Notes: generated from the sequence alone by a model not told the origin. A stretch of DNA of 64,000 nucleotides from Saprospiraceae bacterium (GCA_016714085.1 JADJNW010000011.1:62001-126000), one strand, 5' to 3'. Positions 15,539 through 25,823 are shown, counted from the stretch's first letter. Numbers and translations are program-made.

Positions 15539-17770
15539 ATGTATAAACATCTATTCCTGTTTTGTTTGTTAGCCCTTTTTGCTTGCAAAACGACCAAACC
15601 GACCACGCAGACTACACCTCCAACTCAACAATCACCGACGCCCACACAGGCTGCCGTAGATAAAAAACCTGAAGAAAAGAAGCCTGCCAGTAAAGGTAAA
15701 TCCTATAAAGACGTGATTACCAAAGACGCCAAAACCGATGAAGGTTTATTCAAAGTGCATTTGCTGGATGAAAAAGTATTTTATGAAATCCCCAACAGCC
15801 TGCTGGATGTGGATATGCTGCTCATCAGTCGCATCGCCGGATGCCCTGCTAATTTGAGCCCTTTTCTGAATGCCGGTTCTTCGGTCAACGAACAAGTAGT
15901 GCAGTGGCAACGCAAGGGCAATAAAATTTTGCTTCGGGCAATTTCTTATAGCAATGTGGCAGATGAGGAACTGCCGATTTCGCTTTCTGTCAAATACAAT
16001 AATTTCGAGCCGATCATAGACGCTTTCAAAATCGAAACGATGAGCGACGATTCATCGGCAATTGTGATTGATGTAACAAGCCTGTTTACAACAGATATAA
16101 ATGCCATAAGTGGTCTGAGCAGTGCGCTTCGTACTCAATATCGGGTCACGCGCCTGGATGCTGAACGTTCTTTTATTGATACGGTACGTAGTTATCCTAT
16201 TAATGTAGAAGTAGTTCATACTCAAACTTTTGTAGCATCCGCGCCACCTTCCAATCAAAGCACAGGTACGATTACGATTCAAATGAATCAATCCATGATA
16301 AGACTACCGGAACAGCCCATGATGTCACGCTTGTACGATGAACGGGTGGGTTGGTTCACAGTCAGTCAATATAATTATGGTTCGGAGGAATTAAAATCCG
16401 ATCAAGTGCGCTATATCCGGCGTTGGCGCCTGGAGCCCAAAGACCCCGTAGCGTATGCGCGTGGTGAATTGGTCGAACCCGTGAAGCCCATTGTTTATTA
16501 TCTTGATCCAGCGACACCAGCGAAGTGGCGGCCAAATCGCTATATGCTCGAAACAGGTGCTGCCAATCCAAGCGCTCGTACCTTACAAACACCAGAAGAA
16601 GAAATTGGAGAGATGATGCGCCGTGTAATTTCACATGAAATAGGTCATGCGCTTGGTTTGCCTCATAATATGAAGGCCAGCTCGGCGTATCCAGTGGATT
16701 CATTGCGTTCCGGCACTTTTACTCAAAAATATGGTATCGCTACTACAATTATGGATTATGCTCGGTACAATTATATAGCGCAGCCTGGCGATAAAAATAT
16801 CCGCTTTGTGCGGCAAATGGGGCCTTACGATTCGTATGCAATCAATTGGGGTTATCGCGTAATTCCGAATGCTAAATCTTCACAAGACGAAAAACCAACG
16901 TTAGACAAGTGGATTAAGGCGAAGGAAGGTGACCCGATGTATATGTTTGGTAGTGGTGGCGGCGGTTACGACCCAAATGCACAGACCGAAAACATCGGTG
17001 ACGACGCAGTGAAAGCAAGCACTTACGGCTTGGCAAATTTGAAAAAAGTAGCACCCAATCTGATCGAATGGACGAATACAGATGGTAAAAATTATGAGGA
17101 TTTAGATGAATTATACGATGAACTCGTGGGCGTTTGGAATCGATACATCGGGCACGTTGTTACCAACGTCGGTGGTGTTTATCAGACGCTCAAAACCTCT
17201 GACCAACAAGGAGTTGTGTATAATTCTGTTTCCAGAACAAAGCAACAGGAGACTGTAAAATGGCTATTGGACAATGCTTTTGCTACGCCCAATTGGCTGA
17301 TGGATGCCGAAATTTCTCGTCGGATCGAACCGACTGGCATGGTAGAACGTATTCGCGCTTTACAAGCAAGACATTTGGCGGCCTTGTTAAATGCTTCGCG
17401 TTTGCAACGCATGATCGAAACGCAAGCCATGGAGGGTAGCAAAGCCTATTCGATGTTCGAAATGTGTACCGATTTGCGCCAAGGTATTTGGTCAGAATTG
17501 TACGCAGCCAAGCCAACAGAAGTGACGCGCCGCAATTTGCAACGTGCCTATCTGGAAAGCATGTCGGCACTGCTTATAGAGGGAACACCATCCCCTGGTG
17601 CTACTTTTGATTTGAGTCAATCGGATGTACAGGCGGTGGTACGCGCAGAATTAAAGGCTTTACAAAATGATATTCGCAGAAATATGGCACGAGTCAAAGA
17701 TAGTATGACGCGCTACCATTTGCAGGATTGCCTGGATCGTATTGAAAAAACGCTTGATCCCAAGGGATAA
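15539..17770 (+). CDS. Zinc metalloprotease (DUF5117/DUF5118 type), internally deleted
   Basis: A 743-residue lipoprotein from ATG 15539: the signal peptide ends in a lipobox at LFAC, and a Thr/Pro/Gln-rich linker follows. An upstream in-frame start at 15491 lies in the terminator and is rejected. The metzincin motif HEIGHALGLPHNM (from about residue 366) and the Met-turn IMDYARYNY are intact. Against its paralogue at 17875-20328 it lacks about 85 residues just before the active site: KWRP is joined directly to a segment matching the paralogue's NWFFIQTAAVNPDA. The joint is in frame and the rest aligns end to end. The lost part is the first half of the catalytic domain, so activity is doubtful. 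Confidence 0.82.
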   Translation: MYKHLFLFCLLALFACKTTKPTTQTTPPTQQSPTPTQAAVDKKPEEKKPASKGKSYKDVITKDAKTDEGLFKVHLLDEKVFYEIPNSLLDVDMLLISRIAGCPANLSPFLNAGSSVNEQVVQWQRKGNKILLRAISYSNVADEELPISLSVKYNNFEPIIDAFKIETMSDDSSAIVIDVTSLFTTDINAISGLSSALRTQYRVTRLDAERSFIDTVRSYPINVEVVHTQTFVASAPPSNQSTGTITIQMNQSMIRLPEQPMMSRLYDERVGWFTVSQYNYGSEELKSDQVRYIRRWRLEPKDPVAYARGELVEPVKPIVYYLDPATPAKWRPNRYMLETGAANPSARTLQTPEEEIGEMMRRVISHEIGHALGLPHNMKASSAYPVDSLRSGTFTQKYGIATTIMDYARYNYIAQPGDKNIRFVRQMGPYDSYAINWGYRVIPNAKSSQDEKPTLDKWIKAKEGDPMYMFGSGGGGYDPNAQTENIGDDAVKASTYGLANLKKVAPNLIEWTNTDGKNYEDLDELYDELVGVWNRYIGHVVTNVGGVYQTLKTSDQQGVVYNSVSRTKQQETVKWLLDNAFATPNWLMDAEISRRIEPTGMVERIRALQARHLAALLNASRLQRMIETQAMEGSKAYSMFEMCTDLRQGIWSELYAAKPTEVTRRNLQRAYLESMSALLIEGTPSPGATFDLSQSDVQAVVRAELKALQNDIRRNMARVKDSMTRYHLQDCLDRIEKTLDPKG

Positions 17771-17874
17771 AACACTGACTTAGTCTTGTCCAAATTTCGG
17801 ACATAAAGAGTCGATTTCATTTTCTTAAAAGGCTATTTATTAAATCATTACACTCACTAAAATTCCGAATTGTG

Positions 17875-20328
17875 ATGAAAAATTTATTTACTTTTTTACT
17901 AATCCTGGCGCTCGCATTTGCGATCGGCACACCGCAAGCTATTGCACAAGCCGGCGAAGGAGAGAAACCCGAACAAGGTGACAAGAAGAAAAAGGAAAAA
18001 ACGTACAAAGATGTCATTACGGACGAAGCCATAAGCGACGAAGGCCTTTTCACAGTACACAAAGTGGATACCAAATATTATTTTGAAATGCCCGTGGACT
18101 TGTTGGAAAAAGAAATCTTGGTGGTGAGCCGTATTTCAGGTTTTGTGAAAAATCTGAGCTTCGGTGGTGCAGGGCAATCCACTCGTCCACAGCAAATCGT
18201 GCGCTGGCAGCGGAAAGACGATCAGGTGTTATTGCGTTCTGTATCTTATGAAAGTGTTGCAAATGCTGATGATCCGATCTATGAATCGGTAAAAAGCAAT
18301 AATTTCGAGCCAATCATTATGTCATTCAAAATCGAAACAACCAATCCTGATTCCAAAGCTTTGGTTTTCGATGCATCGGCTTTATTCACAACGGATGTGG
18401 ACATGATTGGGCCACTGAGTGATAATCAGCGTAAAAATTTCGCTATCAAAGGTTTAGACAAATCGCGTAGTTTCATCAATAATATGCGGAGCTTTCCGGA
18501 TAACGTAGAAGTGCGCCACGTATTGACTTTCAATGGTGACAAACTGCCAGATAATGCTGTAACCGGAGCACTTTCGGTAGAAATGAATCAATCGTTTATC
18601 AAATTGCCAGATGAACCCTGGCGACCACGCCTACACGACTCCAGAGTTGGTTATTTTTCTATCGAACAGAATAATTATAGCTTGGATGAGCAAAAAGCAG
18701 CATCCCGCAAATACGTAACCCGCTGGCGGCTCGAGCCAAAGGATATGGATGCGTACAAACGCGGCAAATTGGTAGAACCAATCAAGCCGATTGTTTATTA
18801 CATTGATCCGGCTACGCCTGAGAAATGGCGTCCTTATTTGAAGCAAGGTATCGAGGATTGGCAGGTTGCTTTTGAAGCGGCTGGTTTTAAAAATGCTATC
18901 ATTGCCAAAGATCCACCATCAAAAGAAGAAGACCCGGATTGGAGTCCTGAAGATGTGCGTTATTCGGTAATTCGTTACATCACTACCGAAATTCAAAACG
19001 CACAAGGCCCGCACGTACACGATCCGCGCAGTGGTGAAATTATTGAAAGCGATATTCTTTGGTACCATAATGTGATGAATTTGCTCCGCAACTGGTTCTT
19101 TATTCAAACGGCAGCAGTAAATCCTGATGCACAGAAGGTAAAATTTGACGATAAATTGATGGGTGAACTCATCCGTTTTGTCGCAGCACACGAGGTTGGT
19201 CACACGCTCGGTTTGCCGCACAATATGGGCGCTAGCCCTGCCTATCATGTGGATTCGCTACGTTCGCCGGGCTTCGTACAGCGCATGGGCGTATCGCCTT
19301 CGATCATGGATTATGCGCGATTCAATTACGTGGCGCAGCCCGAAGACAAAGGCGCAGGCTTATTCCCAAAGATTGGTCCTTATGATAAATGGTCTATCAT
19401 ATACGGTTATAAATTAATACCTGACGCGAAAGACGCTGAAGCAGAAAAAGCAACCCTTCACAAATGGATTGTTGAACGCGCCAATAACCCTATTTATCGC
19501 TTTGGAGATCAACAATTTGGTGCTACTGATCCAAGTTCTCAAACCGAGGATATTGGTCACGATGCTATGATTGCCAGTGACTTAGGTATTAAAAATTTAC
19601 AACGAATCGTACCGAATTTGATCAAATGGACAGAAGCAATTGGCAAGGATTATGCCGATTTGGATGAATTGCATGGGCAAATTATTGCACAACTTCGCCG
19701 TTATTCCGGTCACGTTTCCGCTAATGTTGGCGGGGTCTATGAATATGATAAGACCTACGATCAAAAAGGTGGCGTTTATTCTCACGTTCTGAAAGAAAAG
19801 CAAGAACGCGCGGTGCAGTTTCTGAACAAGCAAATATTCGAAACACCCAAATGGCTGTTGGATAAAGATGTTCTTTCTCGCATTCAGGCAACTGGTGCGA
19901 TGGATGACATTCAAAGCCTACAAACGACTACGCTTAATTCACTCTTCAATGGTGACCGTCTCAAGCGCATGATCGAAAATCAGGCATTGAATGGTGATGC
20001 GGCTTATTCGGTGGCGAGTTTGTACAGCGAGGTAAGAAATAGTATCTTCAGCGAAGTGAATAGCGGTGCGGAGATCGATGCATTCCGTCGGAATTTGCAG
20101 CGCGTGTTCATTGACAAAATGAGCGAGTGGATGAAAAATGAGGATGACAAATATAAACAGACTGATATTAAATCAGTTACACGTTCTACTTTGGTCAAAT
20201 TGCAACAGGATATTAGAAATAATATGAGTATGCAAAAAGATCAAATGTCGATAGATCACTTGAGTGATCTGATGGCAAGAATAGATGAAGCCTTGAAAAT
20301 CAAGGATAAAGAAGTTGTAAAACCATAA
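17875..20328 (+). CDS. Zinc metalloprotease (DUF5117/DUF5118 type)
   Basis: An 817-residue secreted protease started at ATG 17875 (a GTG lies one codon upstream). Signal peptide MKNLFTFLLILALAFAIG... ends near AIAQ, followed by a Lys/Glu-rich linker. The DUF5118-type KTYKDVITDEA opening and the DUF5117 region precede the catalytic domain with HEVGHTLGLPHNM (439-451) and Met-turn IMDYARFNY. A long helical C-terminal region follows. It is a tandem paralogue of the preceding gene and complete in comparison. These are periplasmic or outer-membrane metzincins of unknown substrate, widespread in Bacteroidota. Gap to the first copy is about 100 nt. Confidence 0.9.
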   Translation: MKNLFTFLLILALAFAIGTPQAIAQAGEGEKPEQGDKKKKEKTYKDVITDEAISDEGLFTVHKVDTKYYFEMPVDLLEKEILVVSRISGFVKNLSFGGAGQSTRPQQIVRWQRKDDQVLLRSVSYESVANADDPIYESVKSNNFEPIIMSFKIETTNPDSKALVFDASALFTTDVDMIGPLSDNQRKNFAIKGLDKSRSFINNMRSFPDNVEVRHVLTFNGDKLPDNAVTGALSVEMNQSFIKLPDEPWRPRLHDSRVGYFSIEQNNYSLDEQKAASRKYVTRWRLEPKDMDAYKRGKLVEPIKPIVYYIDPATPEKWRPYLKQGIEDWQVAFEAAGFKNAIIAKDPPSKEEDPDWSPEDVRYSVIRYITTEIQNAQGPHVHDPRSGEIIESDILWYHNVMNLLRNWFFIQTAAVNPDAQKVKFDDKLMGELIRFVAAHEVGHTLGLPHNMGASPAYHVDSLRSPGFVQRMGVSPSIMDYARFNYVAQPEDKGAGLFPKIGPYDKWSIIYGYKLIPDAKDAEAEKATLHKWIVERANNPIYRFGDQQFGATDPSSQTEDIGHDAMIASDLGIKNLQRIVPNLIKWTEAIGKDYADLDELHGQIIAQLRRYSGHVSANVGGVYEYDKTYDQKGGVYSHVLKEKQERAVQFLNKQIFETPKWLLDKDVLSRIQATGAMDDIQSLQTTTLNSLFNGDRLKRMIENQALNGDAAYSVASLYSEVRNSIFSEVNSGAEIDAFRRNLQRVFIDKMSEWMKNEDDKYKQTDIKSVTRSTLVKLQQDIRNNMSMQKDQMSIDHLSDLMARIDEALKIKDKEVVKP

Positions 20329-20339
20329 ATATATAAAGA

Positions 20340-20368
20340 TGTGGCGCACCTTTGAGGTGTGCCACATT
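20340..20368. terminator. GTGGCGCACCT palindrome after the metalloprotease
   Basis: GTGGCGCACCT (20341-20351) and AGGTGTGCCAC (20355-20365) form an 11-bp stem with one wobble and a 3-nt loop, 12 nt after the stop codon. It probably ends transcription. The form also resembles REP palindromes common in this phylum. Confidence 0.6.
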
Positions 20369-20407
20369 TATCGCTACAAATCAGTTAATTTTAAGAATTG
20401 ATAAGCC

Positions 20408-20872
20408 CTAAAATTCAGTGACTACTACAAATGGCTCATTGTAAATAGATTTGTACTTGACCTCGATTTTAATATTCAAATTTTCAGAATTTTTGATTTT
20501 CCATCTGAGTATCGTAAAATCCTCTCCCGCTCTGATAACATCTCCGGTGTAGAAATAATAGTTCCAACTAACACTATCGATTAGTCCCCGAGCATTCATC
20601 AATGGCATAAAAGATAAATTCTTATTTGAACTGGAGTAATCCCCGGAACTATCCCGTATAATGAAGTCTTCGATAATGGCAGGCCCCAGTCCACTATTTG
20701 ACAGCTTGATTTCTCGTTGCTTATCAATCGTCACTTTATCAAAGGTAAGCAAAGGCTTCACCGACAGGCGATTATGATTGCGTTGTTCGCATCCTTGCCA
20801 AACAGAAATAAATAAAGCCAGGAAAGCAACAAAAATGGCAATAGCGGATTGTATTTTTTCACTGGAAGTCAT
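20408..20872 (-). CDS. Hypothetical single-pass membrane protein
   Basis: Not recognised. I started it at the ATG at 20872 (MTSSEKIQS), giving 154 residues; the upstream in-frame extension to 20935 has no support. One membrane helix at about 10-26 (AIAIFVAFLALFISVWQ) is followed by a soluble domain of strands (KPLLTFDKVTI, LSNSGLGPAIIEDFII, FTILRWKIKN, IKIEVKYKSIY). The GLGPAIIEDF stretch is common in small membrane-anchored proteins of unknown role. A possible -7 box (reverse complement of 20909-20916, TAAATTTG) lies 36 nt upstream. It converges with the metalloprotease gene. Confidence 0.6.
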   Translation of the reverse strand: MTSSEKIQSAIAIFVAFLALFISVWQGCEQRNHNRLSVKPLLTFDKVTIDKQREIKLSNSGLGPAIIEDFIIRDSSGDYSSSNKNLSFMPLMNARGLIDSVSWNYYFYTGDVIRAGEDFTILRWKIKNSENLNIKIEVKYKSIYNEPFVVVTEF

Positions 20873-21006
20873 AATTTGCAGGGGATTTAGTAGAATGGTT
20901 TTGTCCTTCAAATTTACAAAATATTCAAAATACAATCCTAAAATAGCAAAAGGGTTGCCAATCCTACGTTAGTATCAGCAACCCTACTACATTAATTGCT
21001 AATATT

Positions 21007-22167
21007 TTAATCCTTATTCAAATCTTCCCAACTCCTGAAGGCAGCTTCCTTCTTTTTGGAAAAACGATAAGCGATTCCGGCATTGATCAAATAATCGGCA
21101 AAAGCCGCATCGCCATGACGCCCGGTCATGATGTCTTGTACATTTTGAATGCGATCGCGCTCGACCGCTACGGGTACATTTAAGCTGAATGCGAATTGAT
21201 TATGTATATAAGAAATTCCTGGTTCGATGGAAATAACATATCCCGGGCGGCGGAAACCCTCTTCCTTTCCAATGATGTCATGTGCAGGAATCCCTTCTAT
21301 GCGTCCCCCAAAGCTCAAGGATAAATTGGAAGTAGGAAAATAATTCAAACCTAACCTTGCAGCATACTGATCAGCCACAGAAAAATAATTAAATGGGTCA
21401 CTTGGATCTAAATTTGCTCTGCGCAAAGTGTTATTTACATTTCTTGGATTTGACATATAAAATCCGTTGAAATACAATGCAGTATTGTGAAACAGTGCCT
21501 GAAATGCTTGCATTTCAAAGTTGACACCCCAACCACCATCACCGAGCTGAATAGATTGATCTACGGGTTGGCGAATGGTATAATCACTACCGTTTTCATC
21601 CAGTTTATGAAAATCATCCTCCACATCTGCTTTTCCCGTAGGCGCTTTGATGCCTAATCCCACTGCGATATTGCCCGTATGATGTGCGGTTGGATCAAAT
21701 AGCCAATAATTTGCGGCTACCCGCAAGTCGCCTATCCCGGCCGAATATGTGTGAAAACGATTGCGATCAGGATTCGCTTCAGCCGAGTTGCCATAATGTT
21801 CATATAATGAAGAACGATCATTGGTGACTATTGGCAAGGTAACTGAGAACGTCCAGCGATTGGATAAACCATAAGTCACGCCCAAATCAGCAGAATGGAA
21901 TAAATTAATCACTTCTGTACCCTCTTCTACTCTATTTGCTTCTTCGTGCTTGCCGCGAAAGTGGCGAAAAGATTTGAAATGGCGATAGCCAAGCGATACT
22001 TGCCATTGCCCTTGATCAAACAAGCCCGAAGGATTGCTGCCACTCATGGTGGCACCTGAGCAACTCATATTGCGAATGGCGACGCAACCTTGTGAAAATG
22101 CTTGATGGTAGATGCCTATAGATAAAAGACAAATGACTAAGATGGTTAAATTAAGTTTCATTTTCAT
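21007..22167 (-). CDS. Outer-membrane beta-barrel protein (transporter-like)
   Basis: A 386-residue protein with a signal peptide cleaved after AFSQ (about residue 25). The mature chain alternates short amphipathic strands with aromatic girdles (WQVSLGYRHF, WTFSVTLPIV, GLGIKAPTG), as in outer-membrane barrels. It ends in AGIAYRFSKKKEAAF rather than a clean terminal Phe. Cys residues cluster at the mature N-terminus (GCVAIRNMSCSGA). It is the last gene of a minus-strand set with the haloperoxidase-like gene (70-nt gap) and a second barrel. A role in export or import of a substrate of that enzyme is inference only. Confidence 0.7.
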   Translation of the reverse strand: MKMKLNLTILVICLLSIGIYHQAFSQGCVAIRNMSCSGATMSGSNPSGLFDQGQWQVSLGYRHFKSFRHFRGKHEEANRVEEGTEVINLFHSADLGVTYGLSNRWTFSVTLPIVTNDRSSLYEHYGNSAEANPDRNRFHTYSAGIGDLRVAANYWLFDPTAHHTGNIAVGLGIKAPTGKADVEDDFHKLDENGSDYTIRQPVDQSIQLGDGGWGVNFEMQAFQALFHNTALYFNGFYMSNPRNVNNTLRRANLDPSDPFNYFSVADQYAARLGLNYFPTSNLSLSFGGRIEGIPAHDIIGKEEGFRRPGYVISIEPGISYIHNQFAFSLNVPVAVERDRIQNVQDIMTGRHGDAAFADYLINAGIAYRFSKKKEAAFRSWEDLNKD

Positions 22168-22237
22168 GATAAGTGAGTTTAGGAATTAAGAAAATATTAT
22201 TACTCTACTAAATATTATTAATTTTATTATGCATACA

Positions 22238-23778
22238 TCATTCTGCTCCATCTGTTTTTGCACGGCTTATTACATATTCTCCTACTGCTTGACCTTGTGT
22301 CAAACCTACTTCCGCATCAAAGCGATAGTGAATACCTGCATAAACGCGTGACATCGCTGCTTCCTCGGCCCAGGCTTCGCAATAAGCTCTTTCATTTGGA
22401 AAAATATGCGACAGAACCGTCGCTGCAGCAGCTGAAAAAGTAGAATGCCCAGAGGTATAACTTGGGAAATTAGGAATGCCCAAAATCGTTTTAAATCCTG
22501 GAATTGCTTGAGAAGGGCGCGGATAATGGTAATAATATTTGGCATCCCAACAAGCAATACCGGCATCCATTTCTGCCATATTCAGGTAAGCAAAAGTGCG
22601 GGCTGCGCGTAATGGATTTTGTTGATATTTTACAATAAAATCACTAGCAAGCCGATTCCAGTGCCCTGGCGGTGTGTAAGTATTCAAACCATCTGCCCAG
22701 AAATTGGCAATTTTGCGCTGTTTTGTTGTTAGATTTTTAGCGATCTCACGCAATTCTTTTGCGTCTTTTTCAAAAGCAGGCGTACCAGGGGCAGGCGGTG
22801 GCACAGGGCGCACTGCCTCTACATTAGGTACGCACCACATTTTTACTTGCCCAAATAAAGGCGTAAGCCCTACGGGTCGTTTCGGAAGCTCCAGGTTTTC
22901 CCAATGCCAGTTCCATTTAGTTTTAGCCGCATTGGTCAAAGAATCAGAGATTGGTTTGGGAGCTTGAGCCTTGCTCATTCCGTCGGTTTTAGCTCTTGCC
23001 AAAAACTTGGCTGCAACTGCTCTACCAAGCGAATCCCCTGCAATCAGGTCGCTCTCCACATTCATACCAGCCCACAGTCGGCTATTCCTATGCTCGGCAG
23101 CTTTTTCTTCCAGATAATCTTTTTCCAAAGGAAACATAGCAGTGAGAATACTCTGCGAAACAGCAGCAATAATGGCATCTTCAGAAGGATAAGATGGTAA
23201 ATTGTTATCCGGTAACAAGGCTTGAATTGTATTATCTACAACATAAGGCGCCGGACGATTAATTTGATATTTATAATGCCATGCAGCGATTAAAGCATCG
23301 AATTGCGCAGCGCCCCAATACGATAGTGCCCGCGAAGTATAGGGCGGATGCGAGAATGGAAAATTAGGAACTTTACCTGGATTGGCTGGATCTGGCAAGG
23401 TATAAGTGCCATCTGGGTTAGGCGGTGGTATCAAATTATATTTATTGGACAGTGCCAGCGCAATTTCATTCCAGCGGATTAAGGCATTGCTACCCCAATA
23501 TTCCGCGGCTTTCTCTTGTGCAGCAGTTCGTTGCCCAATGATACTCTTCAATTCCGCTAATTCGTTCTGATAAGCCTGACTTGATACACTTTCTGGTGTA
23601 GATACAGCAAATTCTGTAACACTGCTTAATAATATGGGTTTCCATTTACCTCCTGCTTCATCCAGCGAAGCAAAATCGTATGGCTTAATAGACGCCTGGG
23701 TCGGAAAATCTTCTTCACAAGCTGTAAAAAATAATGATGTAATAATAAGAATTATAATAAATGGGAAAATATTTTCAT
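22238..23778 (-). CDS. Vanadium haloperoxidase / PAP2-family lipoprotein, frameshifted
   Basis: The catalytic signature is complete: K..YYHYPRP, YTSGHSTFSAA and SRVYAGIHYRFD match K-x6-RP, SGH and SR-x5-H-x3-D of vanadium haloperoxidases and PAP2 phosphatases. The main frame starts only at a TTG (23551), but an upstream stretch in the same frame codes TACEEDFPTQAS. It joins to ATG 23778 if one base is added to the AAAA run at 23766-23769 (plus strand). The reconstructed protein of 513 residues begins with a lipoprotein signal ending in FFTAC. It is probably anchored in the outer membrane or periplasm. Halide or phosphatase specificity cannot be judged. Barrel genes flank it on the same strand. 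Confidence 0.85.
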
Positions 23779-23811
23779 GATTCGGTTGATTTTAAGTCCT
23801 TTAATAACTAT

Positions 23812-24741
23812 TTATTTCCAGATTCCAAATTGATATGTAATCCCCCCCGTCAGCGCAGTAGATTGCCCAACATTCCGGCCTGTAAGTATATAATTACCAT
23901 TTGCCAGTATACCCAAACCTTTAATATTAGGAAAGAAATATTGTAAGCCGGCGCCGATGCGAGTAAAAATCATTTTATTGGAAGGAAAGCCTACTTCTTG
24001 CCTACGAATATCATGTCCACCCAAAGAATTCAATCCATCATAAGCCACTTCTATTTTTAAATTTTTATTAAATAACTTAGTGCCCAGCACTGCGCCATAC
24101 GTAATAGCATTAGGCATATTTACTTTATCGGTATAATAACCTTGCGTTGTATAATAATAATCCCGTTCAATAGTAGAATGTCCGCGTAAATGGTAGCCTG
24201 CTTGCGCTCGTAGATAAGGACCAGTGCCAATTTGATATTGTAAAATGCTACGCAGTGAACCTTCCGTACAACCAAAACCTAAGCTAAATGGCGCGTAGTC
24301 AGATAAATAATTCGAGGCTGGTGTAGAAAAACCTGCTACTCCGTGCAAAGTGAGTCTGCCCGCACCTATTGTTTTATCCAGTGCAGTTGCTTTAATCCAA
24401 ATACCGAAATCTTGAATACCATCGGCCCCAGCCACTTGCCCGCCACTGGCTTCTGTTTTTACCCAGGGAAGTGCCACAATGACATTCAACCCTTTGATCA
24501 AACCAAGCGAAAACATTGGCATTACCGTTTGACGGGTCAAAGTTCCTACATTTTGATTATCGCGCTTGAGTGTGCCTTCCCAATATTCATTCCAGGTATC
24601 ATGCATATAAAGCGCAGCTATACATATTTGTCCTTTTCCCATCATTTCAGCATCCGTAGGTGTTTGTGCCTCAAGCGGTTGCAAGGTGCCTGATATTATA
24701 ATACCAGTAGTTAATAATATTAATAGGATTAATTTTTTCAT
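23812..24741 (-). CDS. Outer-membrane beta-barrel protein
   Basis: A 309-residue exported protein: signal peptide MKKLILLILLTTGIIISG..., cleaved near LEAQ. The mature part reads as about a dozen amphipathic strands (MFSLGLIKGLNVIVALPWV, ITYGAVLGTKLF, TRIGAGLQYFF) and ends ALTGGITYQFGIWK. This is typical of transporter-like barrels of Bacteroidota. It starts a three-gene minus-strand operon with the haloperoxidase-like lipoprotein (34 nt away) and a second barrel. Substrate is unknown. Expression may depend on the palindrome at 24952-24990. Confidence 0.7.
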   Translation of the reverse strand: MKKLILLILLTTGIIISGTLQPLEAQTPTDAEMMGKGQICIAALYMHDTWNEYWEGTLKRDNQNVGTLTRQTVMPMFSLGLIKGLNVIVALPWVKTEASGGQVAGADGIQDFGIWIKATALDKTIGAGRLTLHGVAGFSTPASNYLSDYAPFSLGFGCTEGSLRSILQYQIGTGPYLRAQAGYHLRGHSTIERDYYYTTQGYYTDKVNMPNAITYGAVLGTKLFNKNLKIEVAYDGLNSLGGHDIRRQEVGFPSNKMIFTRIGAGLQYFFPNIKGLGILANGNYILTGRNVGQSTALTGGITYQFGIWK

Positions 24742-25103
24742 AAATTAGGTGATTATAGGGTTGCTTGTCAAATATCATAACCAATACTCAAATTCAATAA
24801 GAACACCAGCGCTCCGCGCTCCAACACAGAGCGCATGGGTTGTTCTTTTAAACCGAAGTATATTTTGTTTTAATTACAAATGAATAAAATTATATCTCTT
24901 AGAGATACGGAAAGGCTTTACAAATTAAACTTATAATAAAATGCGGCCAATTTTATCAGTTTATTAAAATGAATTTAATAAACTGATAAAGATTGTACTA
25001 AAGCAAATTATAATGATTGATATTCATTTTTGATAAAAGTATCAATCAAATAAATTCTTGGTAATAATACCGCAAAAATAAATAAAGTGTAAAGCCTTGG
25101 AAA
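24742..25103. other. A/T-rich intergenic region
   Basis: Between two minus-strand genes, upstream of the barrel operon. It holds a GAGCGC-rich short dyad near 24810-24833 and the long palindrome at 24952-24990. No ORF, RNA gene or consensus promoter was found. Confidence 0.35.
24952..24990. promoter_or_regulatory. 17-bp perfect inverted repeat
   Basis: TTTATCAGTTTATTAAA (24952-24968) and its exact reverse complement (24974-24990) are separated by 5 nt. It is about 210 nt upstream of the barrel operon and 115 nt downstream of the next minus-strand gene. It could be a terminator for the latter or an operator for the former. No clean T tract follows on the minus strand. Confidence 0.5.
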
Positions 25104-25607
25104 TTAAGCCAAATTAGGCGGTGGTGTAAGAATAGAAAGGTAAGGCTGAGGTTGATAACTATTAAAATAAAAACAGTTTTCATTCATAATTTCTAAAGGG
25201 ACATTCGCCAAAATGGAATTTGACACCACATATTCCTGAAAAAGACTTTTGAACAACATCGCTTTTTCCGAATCGGAGACCGGGTTCTCTTCGCGATGCG
25301 TTATTTGTTGAATATCAGTGGATTTAGCGTCATTTTCAATTGTGTAATAAACAGTTTCACCGTTCTCCATTTCTTCTGAAAACAGGAAAAAGTCGCTATA
25401 AATATGTCCTCTGGGCACTGCCGCTTCTTCGATTTTGACGGTACTTTCTATGCCCGTTTTTTCGGTTACTTCTGCCGCAATTGCTCGTTCCAGTACATTC
25501 ATATCCCGATGAATTTCAATAAAATAGCTCACTTCAAAGCATAGCAGCCCCCCTACCCAATTGGATAGTAGCACTACAAGTAACAGCCATGCTTTGATCA
25601 TTCTCAT
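25104..25607 (-). CDS. Hypothetical membrane-anchored or exported protein
   Basis: Not recognised. 167 residues with an N-terminal hydrophobic segment (IKAWLLLVVLLSNWVGGLLCF, about 4-24), read as a signal peptide or anchor. The rest is acidic and soluble, with a helix (DMNVLERAIAAEVTEKTG), strands with VYYTIEND, and a Pro/Tyr-rich end (YQPQPYLSILTPPPNLA). It lies upstream of the barrel/haloperoxidase operon on the same strand but about 360 nt away, so it is probably a separate unit. No function is proposed. Confidence 0.6.
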   Translation of the reverse strand: MRMIKAWLLLVVLLSNWVGGLLCFEVSYFIEIHRDMNVLERAIAAEVTEKTGIESTVKIEEAAVPRGHIYSDFFLFSEEMENGETVYYTIENDAKSTDIQQITHREENPVSDSEKAMLFKSLFQEYVVSNSILANVPLEIMNENCFYFNSYQPQPYLSILTPPPNLA

Positions 25608-25823
25608 GCTTTGGAATATGAATCAAAAACAAAGGAAAGAATATTTTTCTAAAAAACCAAAAAGGAAAGTTGGCGCTGAATGAAAAGTAAAAATATCATT
25701 CTATAAAAAGACCTTTTTCCCTATTAAAACACGGACTGTATTGGAGGAACCTTGCTTATACATTTTTAAATTTCAAGATAAAATCCTAATTTTCAGCAGA
25801 AAATCCATTAAACTATCTGCAAA

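Noticed and set aside
24742..25103. tRNA or small RNA gene
   Set aside because: No cloverleaf, no GTTCRA loop and no promoter; only a long A/T palindrome.
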